From NCBI RefSeq assembly GCF_024643205.1, contig NZ_JAMKQJ010000006.1, forward strand, positions 301,564 through 365,563: a DNA stretch of 64,000 nt. Reading direction: 5' to 3'. Within the stretch, counting starts at the first letter, position 1; each line of letters starts with the position of its first letter. The DNA is from Parapedobacter tibetensis (GTDB taxonomy: Bacteria > Bacteroidota > Bacteroidia > Sphingobacteriales > Sphingobacteriaceae). Shown here piece by piece: positions 16,592 through 25,906 of this stretch. The position numbers and the translations under genes were made by a program. The notes under the pieces are model-generated. The model ran no database searches. It was not told where the DNA came from and saw only the letters and a list, made by a program, of their open reading frames with translations.

Positions 16592-17336
16592 AGACGAGAA
16601 GGATAACGCCGAAAGGCTGATACACCTATTGGGCAAATGCCCCATCAAACTGACATCGGTACAGACGTTGGGATCCGTAGCTGATGGCATCGAATGGTTT
16701 GGGAAGCATGGTGATGGGGCGGATTTGGTTTTTATGGATATCAAACTCGCTGACGGAGATTGTTTTGAGCTATTTGATCAGGTGGAGAGCCGCATCCCAA
16801 TCATTTTTATTACGGCTTATGATAGTTTTGCGCTGAAGGCTTTTAAATTGTTCAGTGTGGATTACCTCATGAAACCCATTGATTTGCTCGAACTGCAAGA
16901 TGCCTTAAAGAAATTCGAACAATTCCAGAATCCAGCACGGCAACATCATCAACTTGAGCGTGTGATGGAAGCTTACTTCATGCGCAAGGATGTGCGTTTC
17001 GTTGGTAAACTGAATAACCAGTTGGTTTATGTGCATGCGCGAGACATCGCATATATCCAAATTGCGCATGGAATCGTATGGGCCACAAGCCATACCGGTA
17101 ATCGGACACCATTTGACTACACGCTTGACCAGACGGAACAACTGCTCGATAAGGCTTCATTCTTCAGGATAAACCGAAAGGCAATTATTCACATTGATGC
17201 GATAGCCAAAATAACTACTTATGCAAATAGTAGGCTCGAAATCAAACTGGCACCGGATGATGGAGACACACATATCGTAAGCCGGGAACGTGTAAATGAT
17301 TTTAAGGATTGGCTGGCAGGTCGCAGAAGAAATTGA
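16572..17336 (+). CDS. LytTR-family response regulator
   Basis: The 254-residue protein has a receiver domain with ILIFEDEKDN at the start, the phospho-acceptor Asp in VFMDIKLADG (about residue 56), Thr/Ala in IFITAYDSFA and Lys in YLMKPID. A LytTR DNA-binding domain occupies residues about 140-250 (FVGKLNNQLVYVHARDIAYI, FFRINRKAIIHIDAI). LytTR regulators bind short direct repeats near promoters. The gene overlaps its kinase by 20 bp, so the two form one two-component system. The nearest downstream genes are on the opposite strand, so the targets are elsewhere or unknown. Confidence 0.94.
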   Translation: MDILIFEDEKDNAERLIHLLGKCPIKLTSVQTLGSVADGIEWFGKHGDGADLVFMDIKLADGDCFELFDQVESRIPIIFITAYDSFALKAFKLFSVDYLMKPIDLLELQDALKKFEQFQNPARQHHQLERVMEAYFMRKDVRFVGKLNNQLVYVHARDIAYIQIAHGIVWATSHTGNRTPFDYTLDQTEQLLDKASFFRINRKAIIHIDAIAKITTYANSRLEIKLAPDDGDTHIVSRERVNDFKDWLAGRRRN

Positions 17337-17365
17337 CGAAACAGCAGCGCAGTTGGATATGTTTT

Positions 17366-18340
17366 CTACAGCATCTTATGCTCCTTGAACCATTGAATGG
17401 CACTGCTGATGCCCTTGTCAATAGGCTGGAATGTGATGCCCAGCTCTTTTTGTGCTTTATCGTTGGAATAGTAATTTTTGACACACAATATTTTCATATT
17501 GGTGGATGACAAGGCGGTCTTGAATCCCATTGTCCTGATGAGATCGCCGATATAGCCCATGGTCACTAAAAGTGGTTTAGGCAAGGCGATGAGAACGGGG
17601 GTTCCATTGGTTTGCGCAGCTAGTTTCCGGAAAAATTGCCGATAACTCAGGTTTTCGCCCGCCAATAGGTAAGCTTCACCGTTTTTACCATTCATAAGGG
17701 CATTCACCACCCCATTGGCGGCATCGGCCACATGTATGAAATTTTTGCCTCCCGGGGGATGGAAGATGATTTTTTTACGGTAGCCCATAAAGATGATGGT
17801 ACCGGAGCTGGGTTTGCCATCGTAAGGGCCTATCATGAATGTGGGATTAACTACGGTGACCTCGATTTGATGCTTAATGGCTAGCATCCTGTTTTGTCCT
17901 TCTTGTTTGCTTTTTGCGTACCACGCGCTTTTGAAGGGAGCTTTTGCGGGCATGGTTTCATTACCCAACGCCTGTATCGAGCCATAGCCAAATGTATTGG
18001 CGGTGCTCACGTAAACGATCTTTTTAACCCCGCGTTTTAAGGCAGCCCGGATGATGTTCTCGGTACCCACCACATTGATACGGTGGTAGTCATCATAGCG
18101 CAATAGGTTTTGGTCGGTAGTGGCGGCGCAATGAATGATATAATCACAATTTTCAATAGCCAGTTCCAAAGCATTGTGATCCGTGATGTCACCAAGTACC
18201 AATTCGAGGTTTTCATGAAGGGGCAATAGGAATTTTTTGGTATCCCGTAGAAGACCTTTTACCCGATAGCCACGAGCCAGCAGGTTGATGATGGTATTCG
18301 TGGCCAATAAACCATTTGCGCCAGTGACCAGTACGTTCAT
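17366..18340 (-). CDS. NAD-dependent epimerase/dehydratase-type SDR (extended)
   Basis: The 324-residue protein begins MNVLVTGANGLLATNTIINL, the GxxGxxA nucleotide-binding loop of extended SDRs, and has IIHCAATTDQNLLRYDDYHRI and the YAKSKQEGQ active site (Y-x3-K, about residue 140). It resembles dihydroflavonol-reductase-like and NAD(P)H steroid-dehydrogenase-like members that reduce or epimerise nucleotide sugars or ketones. The substrate is not deducible. Its ATG overlaps the stop of the upstream SDR gene by 4 bp (ATGA), so the two are translationally coupled. Confidence 0.85.
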   Translation of the reverse strand: MNVLVTGANGLLATNTIINLLARGYRVKGLLRDTKKFLLPLHENLELVLGDITDHNALELAIENCDYIIHCAATTDQNLLRYDDYHRINVVGTENIIRAALKRGVKKIVYVSTANTFGYGSIQALGNETMPAKAPFKSAWYAKSKQEGQNRMLAIKHQIEVTVVNPTFMIGPYDGKPSSGTIIFMGYRKKIIFHPPGGKNFIHVADAANGVVNALMNGKNGEAYLLAGENLSYRQFFRKLAAQTNGTPVLIALPKPLLVTMGYIGDLIRTMGFKTALSSTNMKILCVKNYYSNDKAQKELGITFQPIDKGISSAIQWFKEHKML

Positions 18341-19170
18341 GTGCGTTCGATTTCTTTTTTAATGGCCCGGGTCAGCAATGGAAGCCGGATATATACAGGC
18401 AGGAATTTCATGACCATCCAAGTCAGCTTGTTCACCCAATTGAGCATGATGAGGGTATCACGCTTGAAGAGCTGCCTGAGCGCAATTTCAGCTACCCGTT
18501 CAGGAGGGAGCAAGCCCATCTTGGCGAAGAAACCTTGTTTCAGCAACCGTTCGGAGGAATCCCCGTTGGTCATCATCGGCCCGGGGTTGACTACGCTGAA
18601 AAACACATTGGTATCCGCAAACTCTTGATAAAGTCCGCGTGTAAGGTTGTGTATAAATGCTTTTGATGCAGGATAGACAGTTTTGTAGCCGATGGGGCTG
18701 TATGCGGCCACACTTCCCACATTGAGTACATATGCCTTTTCGCGTTGCATCAGATTGGGCAACAGTTGGTGCGTAAGTAAAGCGGTGGCCTTGATGTTAA
18801 GTTGGATGATGCGGTCGAGGTAATCCACAGAGGCTTCCTGGAAACGCAGTGTACCTCCGCATCCGGCATTATTGATGAGTATGTATAACTCAAAATGCTG
18901 GTTTACCCAAGTAGCTAATGCCGCAATGTTCTCCTTTTGCGTAAGATCCGTCTCGTAGATATGTGCTTCTTGACCCAGTTCTTCCACCTTCGTCGCCACA
19001 AAACCCAATCCCTCGCCGGGTAAGCTGACCAAAATGGTGCTGACTTGTCTTTTGGCCAGCTCCAAGGCGAAGGCTTTGCCTAACCCTTGGCTAGCCCCGG
19101 TAATCAAGGCATAGGTTCTCTTTTTATTGGAAGGAACGGTGTGCGTCATAATGCGTGTAGCTTCATGCAA
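18337..19170 (-). CDS. Classical short-chain dehydrogenase/reductase
   Basis: The 277-residue protein has the N-terminal cofactor loop ALITGASQGLGKAFALELAK (TGxxxGxG), the structural NNAG (LINNAGCGG) and the catalytic Ser and Y-x3-K pair (NVGSVAAYSPIGYKTVYPASK). The C-terminal hydrophobic stretch is like that of membrane-associated 17-beta-HSD/DltE-type SDRs. The ATG at 19170 is used, and an internal ATG seven codons later is equally plausible. It is cotranscribed with the epimerase-like gene (4-bp overlap). Substrate unknown. Confidence 0.87.
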   Translation of the reverse strand: MHEATRIMTHTVPSNKKRTYALITGASQGLGKAFALELAKRQVSTILVSLPGEGLGFVATKVEELGQEAHIYETDLTQKENIAALATWVNQHFELYILINNAGCGGTLRFQEASVDYLDRIIQLNIKATALLTHQLLPNLMQREKAYVLNVGSVAAYSPIGYKTVYPASKAFIHNLTRGLYQEFADTNVFFSVVNPGPMMTNGDSSERLLKQGFFAKMGLLPPERVAEIALRQLFKRDTLIMLNWVNKLTWMVMKFLPVYIRLPLLTRAIKKEIERT

Positions 19171-19278
19171 AGATGCGATTGTTCTATAAAAAAACCATGA
19201 AGATTAATTCCAATGTTGCGTTAATTTTTGTTAAAGACGCCCAATTAGTCCTTCGAATAAGCACTGCCATCCGTCATG

Positions 19279-19551
19279 CTATTTAGCCAGCATTTCCGTC
19301 CGGTCGTTGATGTCGTTGTCAAACTCTGCATCCCGTTCACGCCAGGGTTTTTCCCCATCGGTGGTTAGGAAATCCGTCCAACGTGATCGCATATTGCCCC
19401 ATAGGTGCTTCACAATGGTGGTAATGCTATTCGACATGGCGTTGTATTGCGAAGAAAGGGCTTCATCCGGCAATTGATCAAACGTACGTTCACCCAACAG
19501 CTTGTAGTATTCGAATTGTTTTTTGACACTGCTTAGATATTCCGTAATCAT
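19279..19551 (-). pseudogene. Truncated DUF1572 (DinB-like) gene
   Basis: The 90 residues match the N-terminal half of DUF1572 proteins (SVKKQFEYYKLLGERTFDQL, then NSITTIVKHLWGNMRSRWTD and FLTTDGEKPWRERDAEF). DUF1572 members are about 170 residues with a DinB-like four-helix bundle and a metal site built with later His residues. A TAG ends this frame after EMLAK and no continuation is found in other frames downstream, so the second half has been lost. It may still be expressed but is probably non-functional. Confidence 0.6.
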
Positions 19552-19663
19552 GGCATGAAACGTTAATGGTTAGCACAAACTTAGATAAAGTTGCCTCGAT
19601 ATGCAAACCATAATCGCGCTGTTGACGCAATAGCCTACGCTTAGCGATTTCAGTATATGCCTT

Positions 19664-20263
19664 TTACCTTTCAGCGGCATCCATTGGATAAATCCTGCGC
19701 CAAATACCGGGATAATTGATGACGATCCCATCTTCATCCGTTTCGACCACGGACATAAATTCACTTTCCAGATTTTCATACTTATATGATGCTTGTCCAA
19801 CACGGGTATAACGTTGCCCGACGGATCGACACGTCTGTTTCAGGACATCGATATATACCACATTGGTTTCTTCTGAAGCACCTTCATCCAGTTGCGATCG
19901 ATTGATGGTCAGTGTATTGGTGAATGGGGTCATCGATATATCTACATCGATACAACCAGCTAAATCAAGGGGTTTATTTCCATTTCCATCACTCCATCCT
20001 CCGTGTTGGTCTTTCTGGAAAGCCAGCGAAAAACTGGTTTCAGCGTCCACTGTTATCGCGACGCTTTGAGTTGTCCAATCGTCCGTTGCATGAAGCTTGT
20101 AATGAATGTTCATCGCCATGCCCTGAACCTCCCCGATGATGATGCCGTTGATGGTATGGCCGCTGCCGGTATGTTCAATGGAAACATGCTCCATGGTGTT
20201 GTAATATAGCCCCTGCCATACGTATTTCTTTTCTTCGCTTTTGGTTATTAAATGCATACTCAT
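19664..20263 (-). CDS. Putative glycolipid-binding family protein (PF06475)
   Basis: The 199-residue product shows the family pattern: YVWQGLYYNTMEHVSIEH at the start, DLAGCIDVDISMTPFTNTLT in the middle, QRYTRVGQASYKYE, and the final DEDGIVINYPGIWRRI. The structure of a relative suggested glycolipid binding, but the cellular role of the family is not settled. It has no signal peptide. It stands alone, with about 110-125 bp on each side. Confidence 0.82.
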   Translation of the reverse strand: MSMHLITKSEEKKYVWQGLYYNTMEHVSIEHTGSGHTINGIIIGEVQGMAMNIHYKLHATDDWTTQSVAITVDAETSFSLAFQKDQHGGWSDGNGNKPLDLAGCIDVDISMTPFTNTLTINRSQLDEGASEETNVVYIDVLKQTCRSVGQRYTRVGQASYKYENLESEFMSVVETDEDGIVINYPGIWRRIYPMDAAER

Positions 20264-20387
20264 GGTTTAATTGTGATCCATAAATTTATCATTTCATTGT
20301 CCACAACAAGACAAAACTAATTGGCATGACTGACAACCTTATGGCAGGCAGTGTTTAACATAAGCGAATAATACCGGAGATTCGCGG

Positions 20388-21455
20388 TCAATACCTTGTG
20401 ACTAGTGCAAGATTTTGAAATTCATCCAATTCGTTGCCTTCCATGAACACAACATCGCCTCCAAACTGGACGTGGTTTTCAATGATTTCGTCAATGATAT
20501 CATCCACCACGCCTTTTTGATTTTTATCCACTTGGTCTACCAGCACAATTTCATTGTCTGCCAATAATGCGGGTTGATAGAATCCCCGTTTTACAAAAAG
20601 TGTTTTTCCGCGGCCTTGTAATACTGCATCCCAAATTTCTCGGTAATCCGACACAAATTTGCCATTGTTTACAGCTTGGTGCAGTTCGGCTATCCGTGCT
20701 GCCGTATGTTTTTTTATCAGCTCTTGCACGACTGCCCAAGCATCTGGTATGATGTGATGGGCCTTCTCGTCATCACGGTTGCGATTGATGTGGCCGATGA
20801 TTAAGTCTTTTTTATCAGCTATTTTGAGGTAATGGTCTGCGTTGCGGGTTTCGGTAGCAAGGAGCACCGGTAGAGGATGATGCTTGATGGTTTCGAGCAA
20901 GGCCTTATCCACTTGGTTAAAAAATTCTTCGATGAGGTTATCTTGTCCCTTTACAGTAGTGAGTTTTGCGCGATCTGTGGTGTATATTGTATTTTTCAGC
21001 GGGAATTCACCGGCATCTTCGGCTACGACACGGCCGCTATACGCTTCGATGAGTCGCGCCTGTTGCCGACTGACAACCAGTACATAATAAGCGGCTTCAC
21101 TATGCAATGCTCGTACGATATCGCGTGTGGCAAATGTTTCGTCGATGACTACCCGGTCGGTTACCGAAATCGGAAGGCGCACGTATTCTGCAAATGTTTG
21201 GTTTGCAAAGATGGCCAAGCTATCCAAATTATGATTGTAGTCGATGCTTTCGACTACCTTGTTGAGATTCTCCATGATGGGCCATACAAACCGCTTGTCG
21301 TAATCCCTATATAGTCTTTCCTCGGCGTCCTTCAATAAGTTTTTCAGTGTCAATGGGTCTCTGACGTTGTCGGGCTTTGTGCGGTGTGTGTTTAGGAGGA
21401 TGGTTACGCAACCTTCCGTATAAATATCTTTAATTTCTTTCAATAGTGCATTCAT
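20388..21455 (-). CDS. baeRF family protein (bacterial eRF1-like)
   Basis: The 355-residue protein resembles the bacterial archaeo-eukaryotic release-factor-like (baeRF) families. It starts MNALLKEIKDIYTEGCVTIL, followed by NTHRTKPDNVRDPLTLKNLL, a long helical middle, and a C-terminal eRF1-domain-3-like part (IIDEIIENHVQFGGDVVFME). These proteins have been proposed to act on stalled ribosomes or in stress, but no bacterial function is established to my knowledge. It is a single-gene unit. Family confidence is moderate because I rely on recall of conserved segments only. Confidence 0.65.
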   Translation of the reverse strand: MNALLKEIKDIYTEGCVTILLNTHRTKPDNVRDPLTLKNLLKDAEERLYRDYDKRFVWPIMENLNKVVESIDYNHNLDSLAIFANQTFAEYVRLPISVTDRVVIDETFATRDIVRALHSEAAYYVLVVSRQQARLIEAYSGRVVAEDAGEFPLKNTIYTTDRAKLTTVKGQDNLIEEFFNQVDKALLETIKHHPLPVLLATETRNADHYLKIADKKDLIIGHINRNRDDEKAHHIIPDAWAVVQELIKKHTAARIAELHQAVNNGKFVSDYREIWDAVLQGRGKTLFVKRGFYQPALLADNEIVLVDQVDKNQKGVVDDIIDEIIENHVQFGGDVVFMEGNELDEFQNLALVTRY

Positions 21456-21585
21456 GCTGATGTCAATTTAATACATTATTAATTGTGCTGAGTCTAAATG
21501 GATAGGTCGTGGAGGCCCTCCCTGACGCGATGCGCCTAGTTACAAATATAAAATAAAAACGCTAAGGACAAAATGACGGTGGATA

Positions 21586-23994
21586 CTACTCATCCCTCAG
21601 TGAGTCGACCGGATTCGCCACAGCCGCCTTGATCGCCTGGAAGCTCACCGTCAGCAATGCAATCATCAATGCGGTCAGTCCCGCCATGGCAAACACCCAC
21701 CATTCGATGGCTATCCGATAGGCAAAATCTTCCAACCATTTATTAACAGCCCACCACGCAAGTGGGGCAGCGATGAGGATAGCCACTAAAACAAGTTTTA
21801 TGAAATCTTTTGAAAGCAATTGTACAATTCCCGCTACCGAAGCACCCAACACCTTGCGGATACCAATTTCCTTCACGCGTTGTTCGGCCGTAAAGGATGC
21901 CAAGCCAAATAGGCCTAGGCAGGAGATAACGATGGATAGGAAAGTCAAAATGCCGACAATTTCGCTCACCGTACTATCCGCACGGTAGAGTTCGGCGAAA
22001 TGGTCATCCAAAAACTGGTAAGAGAAATCACTTTCTGGAACAAGCCTATTCCAGGTCGATTGGATGAAGGCAATGGCTTCCTCGGCTTTTTCACCATTGA
22101 TTTTTACGGATAATTCGGAATACCCCCAATCACTGAAGTTGAACAAACAGAGGGTTTCGATTTTGTGGTGGAGCGAATTGAAATTGAAATCCTTGGCTAT
22201 GCCGATGATCGTGCTCGCCGAGTCCATGCCACTAAACCCAAACCTCGAACCGATTAACGATTCCACGGTGCTCTGTGGGGTATCTTTCATCAATTCTTTC
22301 GCCAGCGATTCGTTGATGATGTACGCTTGGCCGTTTTCGGTTTCATTGTCTGGAGAAAAATTCCGACCAGCCACCAAAGGGATATGATAGACTTCCAAGA
22401 AATCAGGGTCGACCACCAGTTGGGAAGATGCCAACTTGCGTTCAGGCCCGTCACCTTTGAAAGTAATACCGGATTGATGCAGGTTATTGCCCAGCCTTTG
22501 CTGTGAAGCGGTAACACCAGAAATGAGCGCGCTGGATGCGAGCTCCTGTTTCAACGCCCTATACCTCGGATTGGACTTGCTGTCTAAGGGTATGGTCACC
22601 ACCTGTTCCCGGCTGAAGCCCGGGTCTTTCTTTTGCATATAGTTCAACTGCTTTGCCGCAAACAGGGCCGCAATGATAAGAAACACCGCGCTGGCAAACT
22701 GCCCCACGACCAATGCATTCCTGAAGACAGACCGCCGTCTGCCGGATTCGGGTGACCCTTTCAATACCTTGGTGGGCTGGAAACTTGATAAATAGGCAGC
22801 AGGATACAAGCCTGACAATACACCCACTATAACGGTGCCTATGAGTAATAACACCAGCAGTCCCGGATCGGTAAACAAGGGAAAGCTAATCTGGCGCTGG
22901 CTCAGCTGATTGACATAGGGAAGCAACAGGGTGACAAAACCGATAGCCAGTACCAGTGCGATGGCGCAAAGCAGCACAGATTCTCCGATAAATTGAAGAT
23001 AGAGTTGCGACCGCTTGGCACCGGCGGTTTTACGCACCCCGATTTCCTTTGCCCGCGAAGCGGACCGCGCGGATGAGAGGTTCACGAAATTGATGGCCGC
23101 AATGACGAGGACGATGAGGGCTATCAGGGAAAAAACAGCAGTATAATTACCATCAAATTTATGATGGTTGAGGTAATCGTGGGTGATGTTTGCGGAATGG
23201 GCATGAACTTGCTTGAGCGGCTGCAAGAACAACTCATATCCTTTTGCCCGTTCTTCTCCCATGTTCGCTTTTAGGTAAGGGGGAAACTTTTTTTCCAATG
23301 CTGCAATATTCGCTCCCTCGGCCAATTCCAAGTAAGTGGTCAGCCAATTTCCTCCCCAGTTTTCCATATTCTGCGGACCGGTAATGGTGTTGAATGAAAG
23401 CAGCCCTTCAAATTGCAGATGGGAATTGTCAGGCGTATTCTCCAGGATACCCGTCACGGTAAAAAGCGTGGTGTCTTGTCCATAATGCGTCACCGTTTTG
23501 CCCATCGCATCTTCTTCCCCAAAAAGGTTATAAGCACCTTTTTCTGTTAGCACCACGCTATTGGGTTTTTGCAAGGCGGTGATGCGGTCGCCCTTAATGA
23601 GATTGAAATCGAAAAGTTGGAAAAATGTCGAATCCACCCAGAGAGAGGTTGCCAAGGTTGTTTTTGTGTCCTTGTATTGCAAGTGGTATTTTCCGCCAAC
23701 GCGGACGCGGGTGAAGTTGGTGACTTCGGGAAACTCATCCTGCAATGTAGGCCCCATGGGGAACATGGAAAGCGCTACGTTTTGTGGAACGACCAACCCT
23801 TCCCATTTCTGCACCTCGTTGAGCCGGTAAATGTTTTTGGTATGGAAACCATCAAAACTCCGCTCATACGAGACAAATAACATGATGACGATGCAAACCG
23901 CCATGCCGATGGCTAGTCCGGTGATGTTAATGAAGGAGTAGAATTTGCTCTTCCACAGGTTCCTCCAGGCGATTTTAAAGTAGTTCTTTATCAT
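21586..23994 (-). CDS. FtsX/MacB-type ABC transporter permease
   Basis: The 802-residue membrane protein has two repeats of a MacB periplasmic core domain followed by an FtsX membrane domain. The first membrane helix is at residues 20-42 (FINITGLAIGMAVCIVIMLF). The first FtsX core is near 290-420 with ARSASRAKEIGVRKTAGAKR, and the second near 680-790 with EQRVKEIGIRKVLGASVAGI, ending ANPVDSLRDE. Such permeases, with a separate ATPase, work in efflux or mechanotransmission across the envelope and are numerous in Sphingobacteriaceae. No ATPase gene is nearby. A remnant of a second copy lies immediately upstream. Confidence 0.92.
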   Translation of the reverse strand: MIKNYFKIAWRNLWKSKFYSFINITGLAIGMAVCIVIMLFVSYERSFDGFHTKNIYRLNEVQKWEGLVVPQNVALSMFPMGPTLQDEFPEVTNFTRVRVGGKYHLQYKDTKTTLATSLWVDSTFFQLFDFNLIKGDRITALQKPNSVVLTEKGAYNLFGEEDAMGKTVTHYGQDTTLFTVTGILENTPDNSHLQFEGLLSFNTITGPQNMENWGGNWLTTYLELAEGANIAALEKKFPPYLKANMGEERAKGYELFLQPLKQVHAHSANITHDYLNHHKFDGNYTAVFSLIALIVLVIAAINFVNLSSARSASRAKEIGVRKTAGAKRSQLYLQFIGESVLLCAIALVLAIGFVTLLLPYVNQLSQRQISFPLFTDPGLLVLLLIGTVIVGVLSGLYPAAYLSSFQPTKVLKGSPESGRRRSVFRNALVVGQFASAVFLIIAALFAAKQLNYMQKKDPGFSREQVVTIPLDSKSNPRYRALKQELASSALISGVTASQQRLGNNLHQSGITFKGDGPERKLASSQLVVDPDFLEVYHIPLVAGRNFSPDNETENGQAYIINESLAKELMKDTPQSTVESLIGSRFGFSGMDSASTIIGIAKDFNFNSLHHKIETLCLFNFSDWGYSELSVKINGEKAEEAIAFIQSTWNRLVPESDFSYQFLDDHFAELYRADSTVSEIVGILTFLSIVISCLGLFGLASFTAEQRVKEIGIRKVLGASVAGIVQLLSKDFIKLVLVAILIAAPLAWWAVNKWLEDFAYRIAIEWWVFAMAGLTALMIALLTVSFQAIKAAVANPVDSLRDE

Positions 23995-24117
23995 AGTTTT
24001 TTGCTGTTCGCTTTTCGTTTAATCGCTGTTTGCTCTCCCCGCTTCGGCCTTCCGGCTCCCTCTTTATTCGCTTATTTGCAAGTTTGTGCATCCGCGAAGA
24101 GCGAATCGACACTGTAA

Positions 24118-24261
24118 TCACTCATCCCTTAAACTATCCACCGGATTGGTCATTGCGGCCCTCATCGATCGATAGCCCACCGTGAATGCGGCAAGGATAA
24201 ATGTAATCCCGATGAGGTATTGGTTTCTAGCAATGACCAATATGGTATTTTGGAACAGCAA
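24118..24261 (-). pseudogene. C-terminal remnant of a second FtsX-like permease
   Basis: In the minus frame ending at TGA 24118-24120, 47 codons read VIARNQYLIGITFILAAFTV and then YRSMRAAMTNPVDSLRDE, the same last helix and tail as the intact permease at 21586-23994. A stop lies just upstream (24262-24264), so only about 6% of the gene survives. It is too short to be a product. It shows that a tandem permease gene was deleted here. Confidence 0.75.
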
Positions 24262-24320
24262 TCACGCCAAATTTTTAATGTGCTTAAAATCAGTAGTTTA
24301 TTATGGTGTTATGAATATTG

Positions 24321-24361
24321 AGTGTTCGATTTCGAACACTTACTGTTCAGATGCGAACAGT
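24321..24361. promoter_or_regulatory. Two tandem TGTTC-N6-GAACA dyads
   Basis: The first dyad, AGTGTTCGATTTCGAACACT (24321-24340), is a perfect 9-bp inverted repeat. The second, ACTGTTCAGATGCGAACAGT (24342-24361), keeps 7-bp arms. Their centres are 21 bp apart, two DNA turns, as expected for a dimeric regulator binding side by side. The flanking genes are the permease remnant (minus strand) and the collagen-like lipoprotein (ATG 24646). The rest of 24262-24645 holds no gene I can support. The cognate regulator is unknown. Confidence 0.5.
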
Positions 24362-24645
24362 TATATCCATTATGTTTGCTAAGTCAATATAGGTAACCGT
24401 ACGTTGAAAGGGGGCAACGGAACAGTGCGTAAAAATAACGAGGAACTTACACTTATGTTTGGATACGTCCAAAAAGGATAACATATAAAGAAATTTGCAG
24501 GTTCCATATGGTTTTTTAAGATCAAACTTAGCGACCGCCAAAAGCGGCCACGACGTGAACAGGTCTCATTGATGCCTCAAAGAAAAAGTATGATATCCCG
24601 TATTGATTGTACCTCGAAAAGATTTAATTACTTATCATACTGAAA

Positions 24646-25545
24646 ATGAAAATGTCAAAATACGCAAAACTGATTGTTGCATACCTGTTTCTCGTTTTAG
24701 GGTTCACAGCCTGCAAAAAAGGAGACGCGGGCCCCCTAGGACCCCAAGGCGAACAAGGAGAGCGGGGAGAACGTGGCGAGCGCGGCATAGCCGGCGCCGA
24801 TGGTTCAACCATTTACAATGGTACCGCTGCGCCCGCTTCTACCCTTGGTAAAGAAGGCGACTACTACCTAAACAGAAGTACCAGCCAATTATACGGCCCT
24901 AAAACGGGATCGGGATGGGGCACGCCCATAAACTTGCGAGGGCAACAAGGGGCTACGGGGGCACAGGGAGCGGCCGGAGCCAACGGAAGCAAGATACTCA
25001 GCGGTACCAGTACGCCTTCGACGGGTGTAGGGGTGGCGGGCGACTATTACCTCAACCGTACCACCTACCAATTGTACGGCCCCAAAACGGCAGCGGGATG
25101 GGGTACGCCCATCAGTTTGCAAGGAGCCACTGGTCCACAAGGGCCTGCTGGCCCGCAGGGCCCGACCGGGACGGCCAACGTGATTTATTCACCGTGGACA
25201 GCACTTACTTTCTCATCAATACCAGTAGGATACCACAGGTTTTGGTCTGTGCCTGGCATAACAGCAGCCAATGTAAACAGCATCATGGTAATGGTTTACT
25301 GGAAATCGCCATCGGGCTACGTTAACCCATTACCGTATGAAACTACTACCGGTGAAAGGATACATTTTTCCATTTCAACATCCTATAGCCTCTACCTAGT
25401 TTCCGAACTTAATTTGGTTGTTACGGGCTATAATGAATTCCGGTATGTAATCATCCCAGGAGGCATTTCAGCAACAGCAAACCTAAGTACGGCGGATCTT
25501 ATGCACTATGATCGGGTGGCAGCAGCGCTGGGCTTGCCCAATTAA
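24646..25545 (+). CDS. Collagen-like repeat lipoprotein
   Basis: The 299-residue product has a lipoprotein signal (VAYLFLVLGFTACKKG, Cys near residue 24) followed at once by Gly-X-Y collagen-like repeats (GPLGPQGEQGERGERGERG). A module follows twice: about 45 residues containing GDYYLNRSTSQLYGPKTG and later GDYYLNRTTYQLYGPKTA, each followed by further Gly-X-Y runs (GATGAQGAAGANG, GATGPQGPAGPQGPTG). The C-terminal 115 residues are a Ser/Thr-rich, probably beta-sandwich domain with no match I know. It is probably a surface-exposed trimeric stalk. The ATG at 24646 is used; the one at 24652 is equivalent. Confidence 0.85.
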   Translation: MKMSKYAKLIVAYLFLVLGFTACKKGDAGPLGPQGEQGERGERGERGIAGADGSTIYNGTAAPASTLGKEGDYYLNRSTSQLYGPKTGSGWGTPINLRGQQGATGAQGAAGANGSKILSGTSTPSTGVGVAGDYYLNRTTYQLYGPKTAAGWGTPISLQGATGPQGPAGPQGPTGTANVIYSPWTALTFSSIPVGYHRFWSVPGITAANVNSIMVMVYWKSPSGYVNPLPYETTTGERIHFSISTSYSLYLVSELNLVVTGYNEFRYVIIPGGISATANLSTADLMHYDRVAAALGLPN

Positions 25546-25575
25546 AAGGCCACCTCGATGGATCGTGTTGGTATG

Positions 25576-25866
25576 CTATTGATTATTTCGCCTTATGGGT
25601 TTCTTCATGTCGGGTACGCCCTCGGCGTTTGCTGTAGGGATAAATTTCCTAAGACTGTCCAGTATAGTCGAATACTGGCCGTTACTTGCCAGGTTATCCC
25701 ATTCATTAGCATCCGTGAAATGATCATATAACTCTTCAGCTCCATCCGCATAGTGGATATACCGCCACCGTGCTGTCCGTATCGCGTAATTTCCCTTCAT
25801 ATAGGTCATCAATATTATATTTCGAAAATATTTCCTCTGTGGGGCTTCCTGAGGTGGGTCGCCCAT
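25576..25866 (-). pseudogene. Sulfatase C-terminal remnant
   Basis: The frame encodes MKGNYAIRTARWRYIHYADG, then EELYDHFTDANEWDNLA and a Pro-rich tail. This is the typical end of iduronate-sulfatase-like enzymes (RT-RWRYI-Y-DG-EELYDH-DP-EW-NLA). A complete sulfatase is about 450-500 residues and carries the C/S-x-P-x-R formylglycine site in its N-terminal half, which is missing. Upstream the frame runs directly into the methyltransferase end at 25907. This is a decayed gene fragment. Confidence 0.7.
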
Positions 25867-25906
25867 ACGAGCATATGGCGGGGCTTGCTTGATGTTTGTA
25901 GACGGT

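Noticed and set aside
24241..24275. Possible sigma-54 promoter on the minus strand (TTGGCGTGATTGCT)
   Set aside because: The GG-GC spacing is 2 bp too short for the -24/-12 consensus, and the downstream gene is only a fragment.
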